Positions 30,973-39,249 of a stretch of 64,000 nucleotides of DNA are shown in pieces; position 1 is the first letter of the stretch, and each line of letters starts with the position of its first letter. The position numbers and the translations under genes are program-made. The notes below the pieces were generated by a model that searched no databases, was not told the DNA's origin, and saw only the letters and a program-made list of their open reading frames with translations. The stretch comes from Bradyrhizobium jicamae (lineage in GTDB: Bacteria > Pseudomonadota > Alphaproteobacteria > Rhizobiales > Xanthobacteraceae). Location: positions 1 through 64,000 of the forward strand of contig NZ_JAFCJX010000022.1 of assembly GCF_018130695.1 (NCBI RefSeq). Reading direction: 5' to 3'.

Positions 30973-32976
30973 GTGTTCGTCGCCCCGATCGATCGTCGTT
31001 TCTTCATGAAATCCGCCGCCGCTTTCACGGCGGCGTTGCCGTTTTCCCGTCCCCGATGCGCGCATGCGGCCGAAGCCGAGCTGATCGCCCGCCGGGTGCT
31101 GTTCGACGATCCCGACTATGGCAGCTTGACCGTCAGCCCGGACGGTTGGCACTTGTCCTGGCTCGCGCCGGTTGACGGCGTCCGTAACCTGTTCGTGGCG
31201 CGGATCGACGACCTCGCCTCCGCACGGCCCGTGACCCGCATCACCGATCGCAATGTCGCTCCGTTCTATCGCTGGGCGCAGACCAACAGCCATATCATCT
31301 TCTTCCAGGAGCATGACGGCGACGAGAACTGGCGGGCCTCCAGTGTCAATATTCGCAACAACGCCGTCACCGCGCTGTCGCCGGCGCAGGGCGTAAAGTC
31401 TCATTTGGTACAGATGGACCGCAAGTTTGCGACTGACGTGCTCCTGGCGCACAACGGCCGCGACAAGCGCTATTTCGATCTCTATCGGGTCAGCGTGCTG
31501 AACGGCTCGAGTGAGCTGCTCTACGAGAACAGGGAGTATGCCTGGTTCGTCTGCGATGGCGACTTCGAGCTGCGGCTCGGCGTTCGCTACGCCGCCGACG
31601 GCTCGGCGGAAGTGTTCGAACGGCACGCCAGCGGCACCTGGTCGCCTTTCATGAAATTTCCGATCGGCGACACCGACGGCACCGAGCTGCTGGAGTTCAG
31701 CGGCGACGGCAAGACGCTCTACATGATCGACACGAGCGGGCGCGACAAGGCCGCATTGGTTGCGGTGGACATGGCGACGAAGAAAAAGACGCTGCTCGCG
31801 TCCGACGACGAGGCCGATATCACGAATGTCAGCTTCTTCGCGCGCCGGCCGCTGGCGGCGCGCGCCGCGAAGGAGCGCGGACGCTGGCACACGGTCGATC
31901 CCGGCACCGTGCAGGATCTTTCGGACCTCTCAAACTACGCCTCGGGTGACGTCTATTTTGGCGGCCGCAGCTATGGCAACAAGGTGCTGTCCGCCTTTTT
32001 CGAGCGCGACGACAAGAGCGGCGAATTCGTGCTGCTCGACCGCGAGACCCGCCAGGTACGGCCGTTGTTCAAGCAGCGCAAGAAGCTGGACGGGCTCAAG
32101 CTGCAGCCGCTGGAGGCGGTGACGTTTCCGACGCGCGATGGGCTTCGTCTCAACGGTTATCTGACGCGCCCGATTCAAGCCGCCGCCGGTAAGGTTCCGC
32201 TGGTGCTGGTGATCCACGGCGGTCCCTATGCACGCGATTCCTGGGGCTTCAGTTCGGTGCATCAGTGGCTCGCCAATCGCGGCTACGCGGTGCTCAGCGT
32301 GAACTATCGCGGCTCGACCGGTTATGGCAAGGCGTTCGTCACCGTGGCGGACCACGAATGGGGCGGACGCATGCACGACGACCTGATCGACGCAGTCGAT
32401 TGGGCGGTCGGACAAGGCTTTGCGGATCCCGCGCGGGTCGGCTTCTTCGGCGGCAGCTATGGCGGCTATTCGGCGCTGATGGCGGCGACCAAGACGCCGG
32501 ATGTGTTTGCCTGCATCGTCGACCTCTTCGGCATTTCCAATCTGCAGACCTTCATGGCGACGATCCCGCCATACTGGCAGCCTTGGTTCAGCATCTGGAA
32601 GAACCGGCTGGGCAATCCGGACACCGATGACGGCCGCGCGCTTTTGGCCGAGCGGTCGCCGCTCAACCATCTCGAGCGAGCCACCAAGCCGATCCTGATC
32701 GCTCAGGGTTTGAAAGATGTCCGCGTGGTGGCGGCGGAATCGCAACAGATGGTCGACGCTCTGAAGAGCCGCAACGCCCCGGTGACTTACATTACTTTCC
32801 GCGACGAAGGTCACGGTTTCGTCCGGCCGGTCAATCGCTTCGCCTTCTACGCGGTAGCGGAAGCATTCCTCGCAAAACATCTCGGCGGTCGCTGCCAGCC
32901 CTTCGAGGGCGACCTCTCGAGCTCGACGATGAAGGTCGAAATCGGTGGAGATCTGGTGCCGGGGCTTACGGGGTAG
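30973..32976 (+). CDS. S9-family serine peptidase (prolyl oligopeptidase type)
   Basis: A 667-residue peptidase with an N-terminal beta-propeller (about 40-400) and a C-terminal alpha/beta-hydrolase domain. The triad is visible: S495 in GGSYGGYSA, D582 in GLKDVRV and H614 in DEGHGF. The N-terminus has a twin-arginine-like signal (RRFFMKSAAAFTAALPF, then CAHAAEA), so it is probably exported folded. It would cleave or deacylate small peptides. GTG 30973 has GGGAGACC upstream. It is a monocistronic unit between two long intergenic regions. Confidence 0.92.
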   Translation: MFVAPIDRRFFMKSAAAFTAALPFSRPRCAHAAEAELIARRVLFDDPDYGSLTVSPDGWHLSWLAPVDGVRNLFVARIDDLASARPVTRITDRNVAPFYRWAQTNSHIIFFQEHDGDENWRASSVNIRNNAVTALSPAQGVKSHLVQMDRKFATDVLLAHNGRDKRYFDLYRVSVLNGSSELLYENREYAWFVCDGDFELRLGVRYAADGSAEVFERHASGTWSPFMKFPIGDTDGTELLEFSGDGKTLYMIDTSGRDKAALVAVDMATKKKTLLASDDEADITNVSFFARRPLAARAAKERGRWHTVDPGTVQDLSDLSNYASGDVYFGGRSYGNKVLSAFFERDDKSGEFVLLDRETRQVRPLFKQRKKLDGLKLQPLEAVTFPTRDGLRLNGYLTRPIQAAAGKVPLVLVIHGGPYARDSWGFSSVHQWLANRGYAVLSVNYRGSTGYGKAFVTVADHEWGGRMHDDLIDAVDWAVGQGFADPARVGFFGGSYGGYSALMAATKTPDVFACIVDLFGISNLQTFMATIPPYWQPWFSIWKNRLGNPDTDDGRALLAERSPLNHLERATKPILIAQGLKDVRVVAAESQQMVDALKSRNAPVTYITFRDEGHGFVRPVNRFAFYAVAEAFLAKHLGGRCQPFEGDLSSSTMKVEIGGDLVPGLTG

Positions 32977-33179
32977 CGCTGGTCGTTGCGATGGCGCCAG
33001 TCGCACGCGCAGCAACGGCGCTCGTGGCTCGACAAGTCTTTGATCCTGACCGTTGTGAGCGGCCGGCCTCGGATCGGCATCTGCGCCAAAAATCGAATTT
33101 GTCGAACGATCTCAATATGATTTGGGCTGTCCAGTCGTTTACGCAGAAATAATTCGCTTTATCGGAATGGCAAATCAGC

Positions 33180-33473
33180 CTATGATCCGCCCGTCTCACC
33201 CGACACGAGGGGCGTTTCGCGAACGTCAGGAACGTGGGTGCAGATGCGGTGGACGCTGAGTGTGCGACAGGCGTTGCGCACATGCGGCGGACGGCGAAGT
33301 CGTGTGGTCTTGCCGCCCCGACGCAGGTGGCAAATTCGTGAGAGGCCGATGCCCTCATGGACGACGGTGACAAACCAGCATGGTCTCGCCGGAGAGAGCA
33401 CGTATAAGCCGTAAAACCATCGCGCAGGGAAGGCCGGGATGCCTCCGCCGAACCTGTATGCTCGCGTGCGCAA
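33180..33473 (-). repeat. Degenerate dispersed repeat resembling a short ORF
   Basis: Read on the minus strand, this block gives GGGIPAFPARWFYGLY and then VHRIC-type peptides that I recall from many places in Bradyrhizobium genomes in mutually incompatible frames. That pattern fits a non-coding repeat. A GGGTGC-GGCGT-GCACCC hairpin (33502-33518) adjoins it. The identification is from memory. Confidence 0.35.
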
Positions 33474-33623
33474 TCTCTCTATCCATTGCGCGCGAGACCG
33501 CGGGTGCGGCGTGCACCCGGTCTTCCCTGCGCCCTCGGTATCGAGAGAGGGCGGAACGAAGTGAAAGACTCGGGCACATCATGTCGCGAGAATGCAAAAC
33601 TGCATCCTCACTTCAGCTGTCAT

Positions 33624-33661
33624 CGCCCGGCCTGTGCGCGATTGCGCACAAGGACCGGGCG
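33624..33661. repeat. Nested perfect hairpin in the non-coding region
   Basis: CGCCCGG (33624-33630) pairs with CCGGGCG (33655-33661), and inside it TGTGCGC (33633-33639) pairs with GCGCACA (33644-33650) around the tetraloop GATT. It could be an RNA hairpin or part of a dispersed repeat; no gene ends immediately beside it. Confidence 0.5.
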
Positions 33662-33865
33662 ACCCAGTACGCTACGGCTTTTGACACCGTTGTTTGACAC
33701 TTGTACCAGAAAGCCACCCGCGTCTTCGCACCTGCACGCGCGGCGGTTCCCGTGCGCTCACGGAAATATTCATCGCGAAACGCACTCCGCTGATGTCACA
33801 GGTTAAGGACGCGCCTGGGTTGGAGGCGGATCATTCCTGCAACATGGCAGGAATGGAGGCGAGCA

Positions 33866-34072
33866 ATGGCCACTGCCAATACCCCATACAGACGCGAGCC
33901 GCCCGTCGTCGATGCGCGGTTGAAGAAGGCGGCGGACGACGCGCGGACGAAGGCGCGGCGGCTGCCGAATGGACCACGACGCGATGCGCTCTTGAGAGAA
34001 GCAAGCCTGAACGAGACGCGGGCTCATCTCGAAGGCTGGGCAACCTCGTCCGGCCTGCAATCCCCGAAGTGA
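33866..34072 (+). CDS. Small basic protein, ARRLPNGPRR family member 2
   Basis: A 68-residue basic helical protein with ARTKARRLPNGPRRDALLREAS, matching the core of the 64-residue protein at 22035-22229. ATG 33866 has GGAGGCGAG upstream, a strong ribosome-binding site. It is followed nine bases later by another small gene in the same direction, suggesting a two-gene unit. Function is unknown. Confidence 0.65.
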   Translation: MATANTPYRREPPVVDARLKKAADDARTKARRLPNGPRRDALLREASLNETRAHLEGWATSSGLQSPK

Positions 34073-34081
34073 GGGCGGCCC

Positions 34082-34291
34082 ATGGACCGCAGGACAGCGT
34101 GCCTCGCCCAGGCGTCGGCGTGCCGCGAACAGGCGGAGGCCGATCCGGCCAATCGCGACTACTGGGTCGATCAATCGATTCAATGGCTGGAGCGGGCGGC
34201 TGAATCCTGCGGCCACGTCGCCGTCAGCTATGAGACGCGGCGGGAGAGCGCGAGGACCGCCGGCGTGACACCGCGCGGGTCGTCCACATGA
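34082..34291 (+). CDS. Small hypothetical protein (69 aa)
   Basis: This 69-residue protein (MDRRTACLAQASACREQAEADP, DYWVDQSIQWLERAAE) looks like a short helical hairpin of the kind seen in TPR-like small proteins of rhizobia. It starts nine bases after the previous gene and ends six bases before the convergent TAXI gene. Function is unknown. Confidence 0.6.
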   Translation: MDRRTACLAQASACREQAEADPANRDYWVDQSIQWLERAAESCGHVAVSYETRRESARTAGVTPRGSST

Positions 34292-34297
34292 TCCGGC

Positions 34298-35773
34298 TCA
34301 CGCGCTCTGCGCGGTCTTCACCACCACGACATTGCTGTCGGTGCTGTCATCAGCCTCGACTGGCGGATGGCGGATCAGGTGATCCCGGCGCATCGCGATC
34401 TCGTCGCGGACCAGCTCATAGCCGAGCTTGAAGGTGTCGAGCCCGTCGCTGTTGATGGTGCCGTCGCGCAGGCCGACCACCGCATGGCGCAGGATCGTCT
34501 CGAGCTCGTCCTGCAGCTCGTCGAGATGGTCGAGGCACATCGCGTGCTCCATGCGCTCGCCGACGTCGAGGATCCGCCCGGCGAGCTCGCTCGCCCGCTC
34601 CGGCGCGACGCGGGTGACCTTGGTGTAGAGCGCGGCGAAGATCGAGCCGATGATGCTGAGCGCACCGGCGCCGAGATACATCACGTCGCTGTAGCGATCC
34701 ATGAACGACTTGGTGTCGTCGTTGATGTATTCGGCCGCGCCCTGATGGGCGACGACGAAGGCGTCCTTGTCGGTCGCGGCAGGCTCGATCTTGGAGGCGA
34801 AGCCGTCGTCGAGCGCGAGCTCGGACTTGTTCTCGTAGATCAGGCGGGCGAGCTCGGCCGCGGTCGTGGTCGACATCCGCGATTGCGCCACCAGCAGCCA
34901 CTCCAGCCCGATCGTGTCGACGTCGTCGTCGGGGATCGCGGGCGAGGACGACAGCATGCCGGTCGAGACGGTTTCCTCCGAGATTGCCGGATATTTGCGG
35001 GCCAGCGCCTTGGCCGAATCGATCCCGTTCAGCGTGAAGCCGGTTCGCTTGGCGTATTGCTCGTAGGTCTTGTCCTTCATGATCTTCGAGGCGTGCTCGA
35101 TCGCGACCACCGCGCCGAAGCCGGAGGCGAACAGTCTGTCGAGGGAGGTGCCGGGCGAGGCGAGCTGCACGCGCTGCGCGGCGTCGGGGCTGTCGGAAAT
35201 CTCGAGCGCAGTGCGGACGAAATTGGCGCTGTTCTCGCCGTCGCCGAGCACGGCGATCTTCTTCTTCTTGAGGTCCGCGACCGACTTGATCTTCTTGCCG
35301 CCCGGGCTCAGCACCAGCACGACGTCGTGCTCGAGGATCGCCAGCGTTCGGGCGCGCGGCGGCACCTTGGCGTCGGTGCGCAGGATGGCGAGATTGGCAT
35401 TGCCGCGCTCGAACTGCTGCAACGCCTTGGTGTTGTCGGGGTTCGACGCGACCTTCAGCCGAAGCCGCGACGAATTGTTCTTGATCACGGTGGCGAGCCG
35501 GTTGGCGAACCTGGCCTCGGGGCCGCCGGGGGCGCCGACCGCGAACACGATGGTCTCCGAATTGCGCAGCCAGGCGCGGCCGCCCCAGACGGTTGCCGCC
35601 GACAGCAGCAAAGTGAGAAGCGTGAAGATCAGGATCTGGGCGCGGTTGCTCTTCACCACCCGTGCGCGAGGCTTCGGCATCGGCGGCATGGGCTTGGCGG
35701 CAGGCGACTTGGATTCAGACGACTTGGATTCAGGCGATTTGGATGCTGGCGATTTGGGGGCTTCAGCGCTCAT
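34298..35773 (-). CDS. Membrane-tethered TAXI-family solute receptor
   Basis: This 491-residue protein has a cytoplasmic N-terminus with SPxSKS repeats (8-28), a membrane segment (45-68), a TAXI-type periplasmic binding domain (about 73-358; VFAVGAPGGPEARFA start), a second membrane segment (363-384) and a 100-residue cytoplasmic tail. Classical TAXI receptors are free or lipid-anchored and serve a TRAP permease; no permease is nearby. The topology rather suggests a sensor or tethered receptor whose tail transmits a signal. Its 3' end faces small genes of unknown role. Confidence 0.8.
   Translation of the reverse strand: MSAEAPKSPASKSPESKSSESKSPAAKPMPPMPKPRARVVKSNRAQILIFTLLTLLLSAATVWGGRAWLRNSETIVFAVGAPGGPEARFANRLATVIKNNSSRLRLKVASNPDNTKALQQFERGNANLAILRTDAKVPPRARTLAILEHDVVLVLSPGGKKIKSVADLKKKKIAVLGDGENSANFVRTALEISDSPDAAQRVQLASPGTSLDRLFASGFGAVVAIEHASKIMKDKTYEQYAKRTGFTLNGIDSAKALARKYPAISEETVSTGMLSSSPAIPDDDVDTIGLEWLLVAQSRMSTTTAAELARLIYENKSELALDDGFASKIEPAATDKDAFVVAHQGAAEYINDDTKSFMDRYSDVMYLGAGALSIIGSIFAALYTKVTRVAPERASELAGRILDVGERMEHAMCLDHLDELQDELETILRHAVVGLRDGTINSDGLDTFKLGYELVRDEIAMRRDHLIRHPPVEADDSTDSNVVVVKTAQSA
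35692..35751. repeat. Short in-frame tandem repeat in the TAXI gene
   Basis: The 15-base unit GACTTGGATTCAGAC and close variants (GACTTGGATTCAGGC, GATTTGGATGCTGGC) occur about four times, coding for K-S-(P/S)-(A/E)-S units on the minus strand. Such repeats can change copy number by slippage, altering the cytoplasmic linker length without shifting the frame. Confidence 0.6.
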
Positions 35774-36149
35774 GGCTCATAACCCGTTGTCCGGGGCTTT
35801 CGGCCCACGCCTCTCGCGGGTGCGGCGACTGCCCGGTGAATTCGTAAATGCCTATAAAAGAAAGAAAATTTCCGCTTGACCGCAATCATATCGCGCTGCC
35901 GCGTGATTGCAAACGGCGCCGCCGGAGTAACGTTAACTTATGGCGCGCCGTGCCGCGATGTCGCAGTGCGATCGCCGAGCGGGCACATCATGTGATTTTC
36001 AGACCACCCAGAGGTGCAATCCGCCGTTGGAAATGTCATAAATGCCGCAAGTTTTGCCAAGTGCCGCAAGAAGTGCCGGATTTGAGACGTGCTGACGGCC
36101 TGATCGATCGACTTAAGCGACCACTCAAATCCCAGCGAAGGACGTCAGC
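35774..36149. other. Intergenic region between the TAXI and DUF3307 genes
   Basis: These 376 bases lie between divergent genes. AT-rich promoter-like stretches are at 35846-35890 (TATAAAAGAAAGAAAATTT) and 35928-35942 (AACGTTAACTTATGG). TGCCGCAAG is directly repeated at 36043-36051 and 36063-36071. No coding region is supported. Confidence 0.45.
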
Positions 36150-36554
36150 TTGTTTCCCTCCATGTCATCGTCGGTGTCGGTTGGTGCCCTCGTGGGATGG
36201 ATGCTGCTTCTCACCGCCAAGCACATCATCGCCGACTTCATGCTGCAGAACGCCTGGATGGCGATCGGCAAGGATCAGAAGACCGGCTGGGCGATGCCGC
36301 TGCTCGCGCACTGCCTGGTCCATCTCGCCACGGCGCTGGCGCTGATTCTCGTGGTGGCGCCGCGGTTCTGGTACGTCGCCTTCGTCGACTTCGTCATCCA
36401 CATCATCGTCGACCGCGCCAAGGGCATCTGCGCCTCGCGCTTCCACGTCACGCTTGAGTCCGGGCACCCCTGGTTCTGGACCCTGATCGGCGTCGACCAG
36501 GCGCTGCACCACCTGACCGGCTTCGCCCTGGCGATCTTCATGGCCGCGAATTAG
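36150..36554 (+). CDS. DUF3307-family integral membrane protein
   Basis: A 134-residue, strongly hydrophobic protein with KHIIADFMLQNAWMAIGK, LLAHCLVHLATALAL, DFVIHIIVDRAKG and DQALHHLTG, the His/Asp-rich pattern of DUF3307. Four membrane segments are likely. The role is unknown; the conserved polar residues within membrane segments suggest a metal- or lipid-related activity. TTG 36150 is preferred because GAAGGA lies upstream; ATG 36162 is the alternative. Confidence 0.82.
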   Translation: MFPSMSSSVSVGALVGWMLLLTAKHIIADFMLQNAWMAIGKDQKTGWAMPLLAHCLVHLATALALILVVAPRFWYVAFVDFVIHIIVDRAKGICASRFHVTLESGHPWFWTLIGVDQALHHLTGFALAIFMAAN

Positions 36555-36694
36555 GGCTGGCCAGGCTTCCGAATCAGTTTTTTGGCGATTCCGATTCGCG
36601 CACAGCTGGCAAGCACCCCGGGTGACTACTGACATGGGTGGTTAACCCTTCGTTAGAGAATTGCGCTGCATTTTCCCGGACAGGGAGAACCGCA

Positions 36695-37093
36695 ATGTTT
36701 TCAAGCCAGAATGCCTTCGAGAACGATGCCTGCCCGGTCGGTGATGAACTGCTCGGACAGATGTACCGCGCCAATCCCAACGGCCTGTCGCTTTTGGTTG
36801 GCAATGTCTCGCCCGACGCCCGCGCCATGCTGGCGCTGTTCTGCTACAAGCGCAGCCATCTGCATGCGCTGGCGCTGGCGATCGCGACCAGCTGCACCGA
36901 ACGGGATCTGATCCATTTCGGCGGCCGCGTCGGTTCCACGCTCTACGCGTTGTCGCGCGAGCCGGTCCGCTCGGCTTCGTCGTCGCATGGCGGCCGCAAG
37001 CCGATCACGCTGTCGACCAAGCCGCTCTCGGCCTTCGTGCCGATCGTCGATGAGCTCGACGACGAAGAGCTGACCGAAGCGGTCACCGCCTAG
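36695..37093 (+). CDS. Conserved hypothetical protein (132 aa)
   Basis: This 132-residue soluble protein has ANPNGLSLLVGNVSPDARAMLALFCYKRSHLHALALAIA and an acidic C-terminus (VDELDDEELTEAVTA). I recall similar proteins in Bradyrhizobium, without known function. ATG 36695 has AGGGAGAA upstream, so the longer frame from 36638 is rejected. Its stop overlaps that of the convergent YkgJ-like gene by four bases. Confidence 0.65.
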   Translation: MFSSQNAFENDACPVGDELLGQMYRANPNGLSLLVGNVSPDARAMLALFCYKRSHLHALALAIATSCTERDLIHFGGRVGSTLYALSREPVRSASSSHGGRKPITLSTKPLSAFVPIVDELDDEELTEAVTA

Positions 37094-37413
37094 GACGCGG
37101 GGAGCAGCGGCAGCCCGTGGCGGCGCCGCGCCATCGCGCATTCGGCATCGCCGGGCATGCAGGTCCGGCATACGTCCGGCCGCACGGCGTAGACCTCGCA
37201 GCGCGTTGCCTCACCGACCTTACCTGACAGCGCCGAACAGCGGTCGCCGTCGCAGCGCATCCCCGACTGCCGATCGTTGACGAACCTTGCCGGGATCAGG
37301 TCGAGCTGCGCGTCTTCCTCGACCGTGAAGCGCGGCCAATTCGCCGAATAGCTGCAGCACGCCCCGCAGGACTGGCACGGGCTCTCGCTCGCTTGATTGA
37401 GCTCCGTCGCCAT
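37090..37413 (-). CDS. YkgJ-family cysteine-cluster protein
   Basis: A 107-residue protein with CQSCGACC near the N-terminus, then CDGDRC, CEVYAVRPDVCRTC and a final Cys, the Zn/Fe-binding pattern of YkgJ-type (CxxCxxCC) proteins. It probably binds zinc or an iron-sulfur centre in the cytoplasm; no function is established. ATG 37413 shares one base with the stop of the upstream WYL regulator gene, so the two genes form an operon. Confidence 0.85.
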   Translation of the reverse strand: MATELNQASESPCQSCGACCSYSANWPRFTVEEDAQLDLIPARFVNDRQSGMRCDGDRCSALSGKVGEATRCEVYAVRPDVCRTCMPGDAECAMARRRHGLPLLPAS

Positions 37414-38111
37414 TAGGTATCCTTCGGCGCTTCCCACACCATGCTGCGCCGCCAGCGCGCCCGGAGCAGGTCGCGCCGCTCCGGATATTTGTCGTCGTGA
37501 TAGATGGCGGTGATGACGCGGTCGGTGCGGAAGCTGCGGAAATCCTTACGCAGCTCGCAGAAGGCGGCGAGCAGCCGCACCGCTTCGTGATAGCCGACCG
37601 CGATCGGCCAGATCGTGCGCTCGGTGTTGCGGCCGTGCTCGTCGCGGTAGTTCAGCGTGATTTTTTTGCCTTCATGAATCTGGCTGCGCGTCTTGACCAT
37701 GTCGATCCGGTCCGGCTCGCGATTCCAGGCCGAGCGGGCGCGGCTCGCCGGCTCCAGCACGAACGGGCGCAGGCGGTCGGGCACGGTCTCGGCGATCTTG
37801 GCCATCAGATCCTCGGCCGCGCGCGCCAGCGCAGGGTCGGCATGGCCGATCACCCATTGCGCGCCGAGCACGCAGGCCTCGATCTCATCGGGTGTCAGCA
37901 TCAACGGCGGCAGGTCGAATCCCTTCTCCAGGATGTAGCCCATGCCGGCCTCGCCGCGAATCGGCACCCGCTGCTCGATCAGGGTCGCGATGTCGCGATA
38001 GATGGTGCGCTTCGAGGTCTCGAGCTCGGCCGCGATCGCGTCAGCCGTCAAGGGCTTACGGGTGCGGCGGAGCACCTGGATGATTTGAAACAGCCGGTCG
38101 GCGCGTCGCAT
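37413..38111 (-). CDS. YafY-type HTH/WYL-domain transcriptional regulator (2)
   Basis: This 232-residue regulator has an N-terminal helix-turn-helix (AIAAELETSKRTIYRDIATL) and a WYL domain (AVRLLAAFCELRKDFRSFR), and lacks the C-terminal extension of the first WYL protein. It diverges from the gene at 38224 and, beyond it, the GST at 38521. A 24-bp dyad lies in front of each of these, so it probably controls both. The YkgJ gene follows with a one-base overlap. Confidence 0.88.
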   Translation of the reverse strand: MRRADRLFQIIQVLRRTRKPLTADAIAAELETSKRTIYRDIATLIEQRVPIRGEAGMGYILEKGFDLPPLMLTPDEIEACVLGAQWVIGHADPALARAAEDLMAKIAETVPDRLRPFVLEPASRARSAWNREPDRIDMVKTRSQIHEGKKITLNYRDEHGRNTERTIWPIAVGYHEAVRLLAAFCELRKDFRSFRTDRVITAIYHDDKYPERRDLLRARWRRSMVWEAPKDT

Positions 38112-38153
38112 GGTCGGTCTCGTCGGTCGTCTTTTCCGTCAGCTACCTCACTG

Positions 38154-38177
38154 CTGCTGACAGCATGTTGGCAGCAG
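38154..38177. promoter_or_regulatory. WYL regulator (2) operator, site 1
   Basis: CTGCTGACA-N6-TTGGCAGCAG: a 24-bp dyad with 6-bp perfect outer arms and mostly matched inner positions, 43 bases before the regulator start and 47 before the gene at 38224. A second copy lies at 38451-38474. Confidence 0.6.
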
Positions 38178-38223
38178 GGGGCGGCTATATCAGGACAACA
38201 CCTCAAGTGAAGGGAATTTGTCC

Positions 38224-38457
38224 ATGACGAATCTTGATGAACTCGGTTTCCAGCGGACCCGGACCTTCGCGCTGGAACAGTTGATGACTGTGTATGCCAC
38301 CTCCGGCGACCTGCGCTGGGCGTTGATTGCGGCGTTTGCGCAATCGGTTAGCGCGGCCTGGTCGTACGGGCGATCGCGGGTGATCAGGCTGGTGCGCGGG
38401 GCGGTTCGCCGCCTCGCGCCGCTCGGCCCGTATGACCGCGAATGTACTTATTGCTGA
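38224..38457 (+). CDS. Hypothetical protein between WYL regulator and GST (77 aa)
   Basis: A 77-residue protein, Arg-rich in the second half (YGRSRVIRLVRGAVRRL) and ending ECTYC. I do not recognise it. ATG 38224 has AGGGAA at a good distance. It lies directly downstream of the first copy of a 24-bp dyad and its end overlaps the second copy, so it is probably induced together with the GST gene. Confidence 0.55.
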   Translation: MTNLDELGFQRTRTFALEQLMTVYATSGDLRWALIAAFAQSVSAAWSYGRSRVIRLVRGAVRRLAPLGPYDRECTYC

Positions 38458-38474
38458 CACCACGCTGGCAGCAG
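38451..38474. promoter_or_regulatory. WYL regulator (2) operator, site 2
   Basis: TTGCTGACA-N6-CTGGCAGCAG matches site 1 at 19 of 24 positions, including both outer arms. It lies 46 bases before the GST start and overlaps the last codons of the preceding small gene. Two matched sites upstream of adjacent genes make a shared regulator likely. Confidence 0.6.
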
Positions 38475-38520
38475 GGCGCCACTAGCGTCGACCTCTATCT
38501 CAGGCAATCAGGAGCTTCCG

Positions 38521-39249
38521 ATGATTACGTTGTACGGTTTTGGCGCGGGCTTTGGCTTGCCGGAAATGAGCCCCTTCGTGACCAAGACCGAGGTCCAGCT
38601 CAGGATGGCCGGGCTCGATTATCGCAAGGAAAAGGCGATGCCGCCGGCCTCGCCGAAAGGCCAGCTGCCGTTCATCATCGATGACGGCGAAACGGTCGCC
38701 GATTCGACTTTCATCCGCGCCCATATCGAGGGCAAATACGGTTTCGATTTCGACGCGCCGCTGAGCCTGCAGGCCCGCGCACAGGCCTGGGCGTTCGAGC
38801 GGATGATCGAGCACCACGTCTACTGGGCGCTGGTCGGCGCGCGCTGGGTCGACGATGTCAATTTCGCCAAGGGTCCGGCACACTTCTTCGACGGCGCGCC
38901 CGATCACATGCGCGACAAGCTGCGCGAGGACGCGCAGTTCCGCGTCGCCGAGAACTATCTCCTGAGCGGCCTCGGCCGCCATGCGCCGGACGATGATATC
39001 GATCTCGCGATACGCTCGCTGTTTGCGATCTCGGTGCAACTCGGCGACAAGCCCTATCTGTTCGGCAATTCGCCATGCGGCACCGATGCCACCGCGTTCG
39101 GTGCGCTCGCCGGCATTTTGACGCCGTTCTTCGACTCAGTCCTGCGTGAGCGCACCGAAAAATTCGGCAACCTCACAGCCTATGTCGAGCGGATGATGCT
39201 GCAATATTACCCGGAGTTCGTCTGGACGCCGCAGCAGCAGGCCGCCTAG
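38521..39249 (+). CDS. Glutathione S-transferase family protein (metaxin/FAX-like)
   Basis: This 242-residue protein has an N-terminal thioredoxin-like domain (MITLYGFGAGFGLPEMSPF, then MPPASPKGQLPFI as the cis-Pro loop and DSTFIRAHIE as the Ser/Asp glutathione loop) and a helical C-terminal domain ending near QYYPEFVW. It resembles the GST group with metaxin/FAX-like sequence. Position after two WYL-type operators suggests an inducible detoxification role. It is convergent with the PNPOx-like gene, and the stops overlap. Confidence 0.85.
   Translation: MITLYGFGAGFGLPEMSPFVTKTEVQLRMAGLDYRKEKAMPPASPKGQLPFIIDDGETVADSTFIRAHIEGKYGFDFDAPLSLQARAQAWAFERMIEHHVYWALVGARWVDDVNFAKGPAHFFDGAPDHMRDKLREDAQFRVAENYLLSGLGRHAPDDDIDLAIRSLFAISVQLGDKPYLFGNSPCGTDATAFGALAGILTPFFDSVLRERTEKFGNLTAYVERMMLQYYPEFVWTPQQQAA

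Larger units (their letters stand above)
32977..33865. other. Long non-coding, repeat-derived region
   Basis: About 890 bases with no gene I can support. Several short overlapping frames are open because of GC content. On the minus strand, 33180-33473 would read FGGGIPAFPARWFYGLY, a sequence I recall recurring as degenerate dispersed repeats in Bradyrhizobium. A strong nested hairpin lies at 33624-33661, and the stretch 33090-33180 is AT-rich. The promoter of the small gene at 33866 is probably in the last 150 bases. Confidence 0.5.

Noticed and set aside
33694..34203. 169-codon frame on the plus strand
   Set aside because: It overlaps two small genes with better ribosome-binding sites and has no family resemblance.
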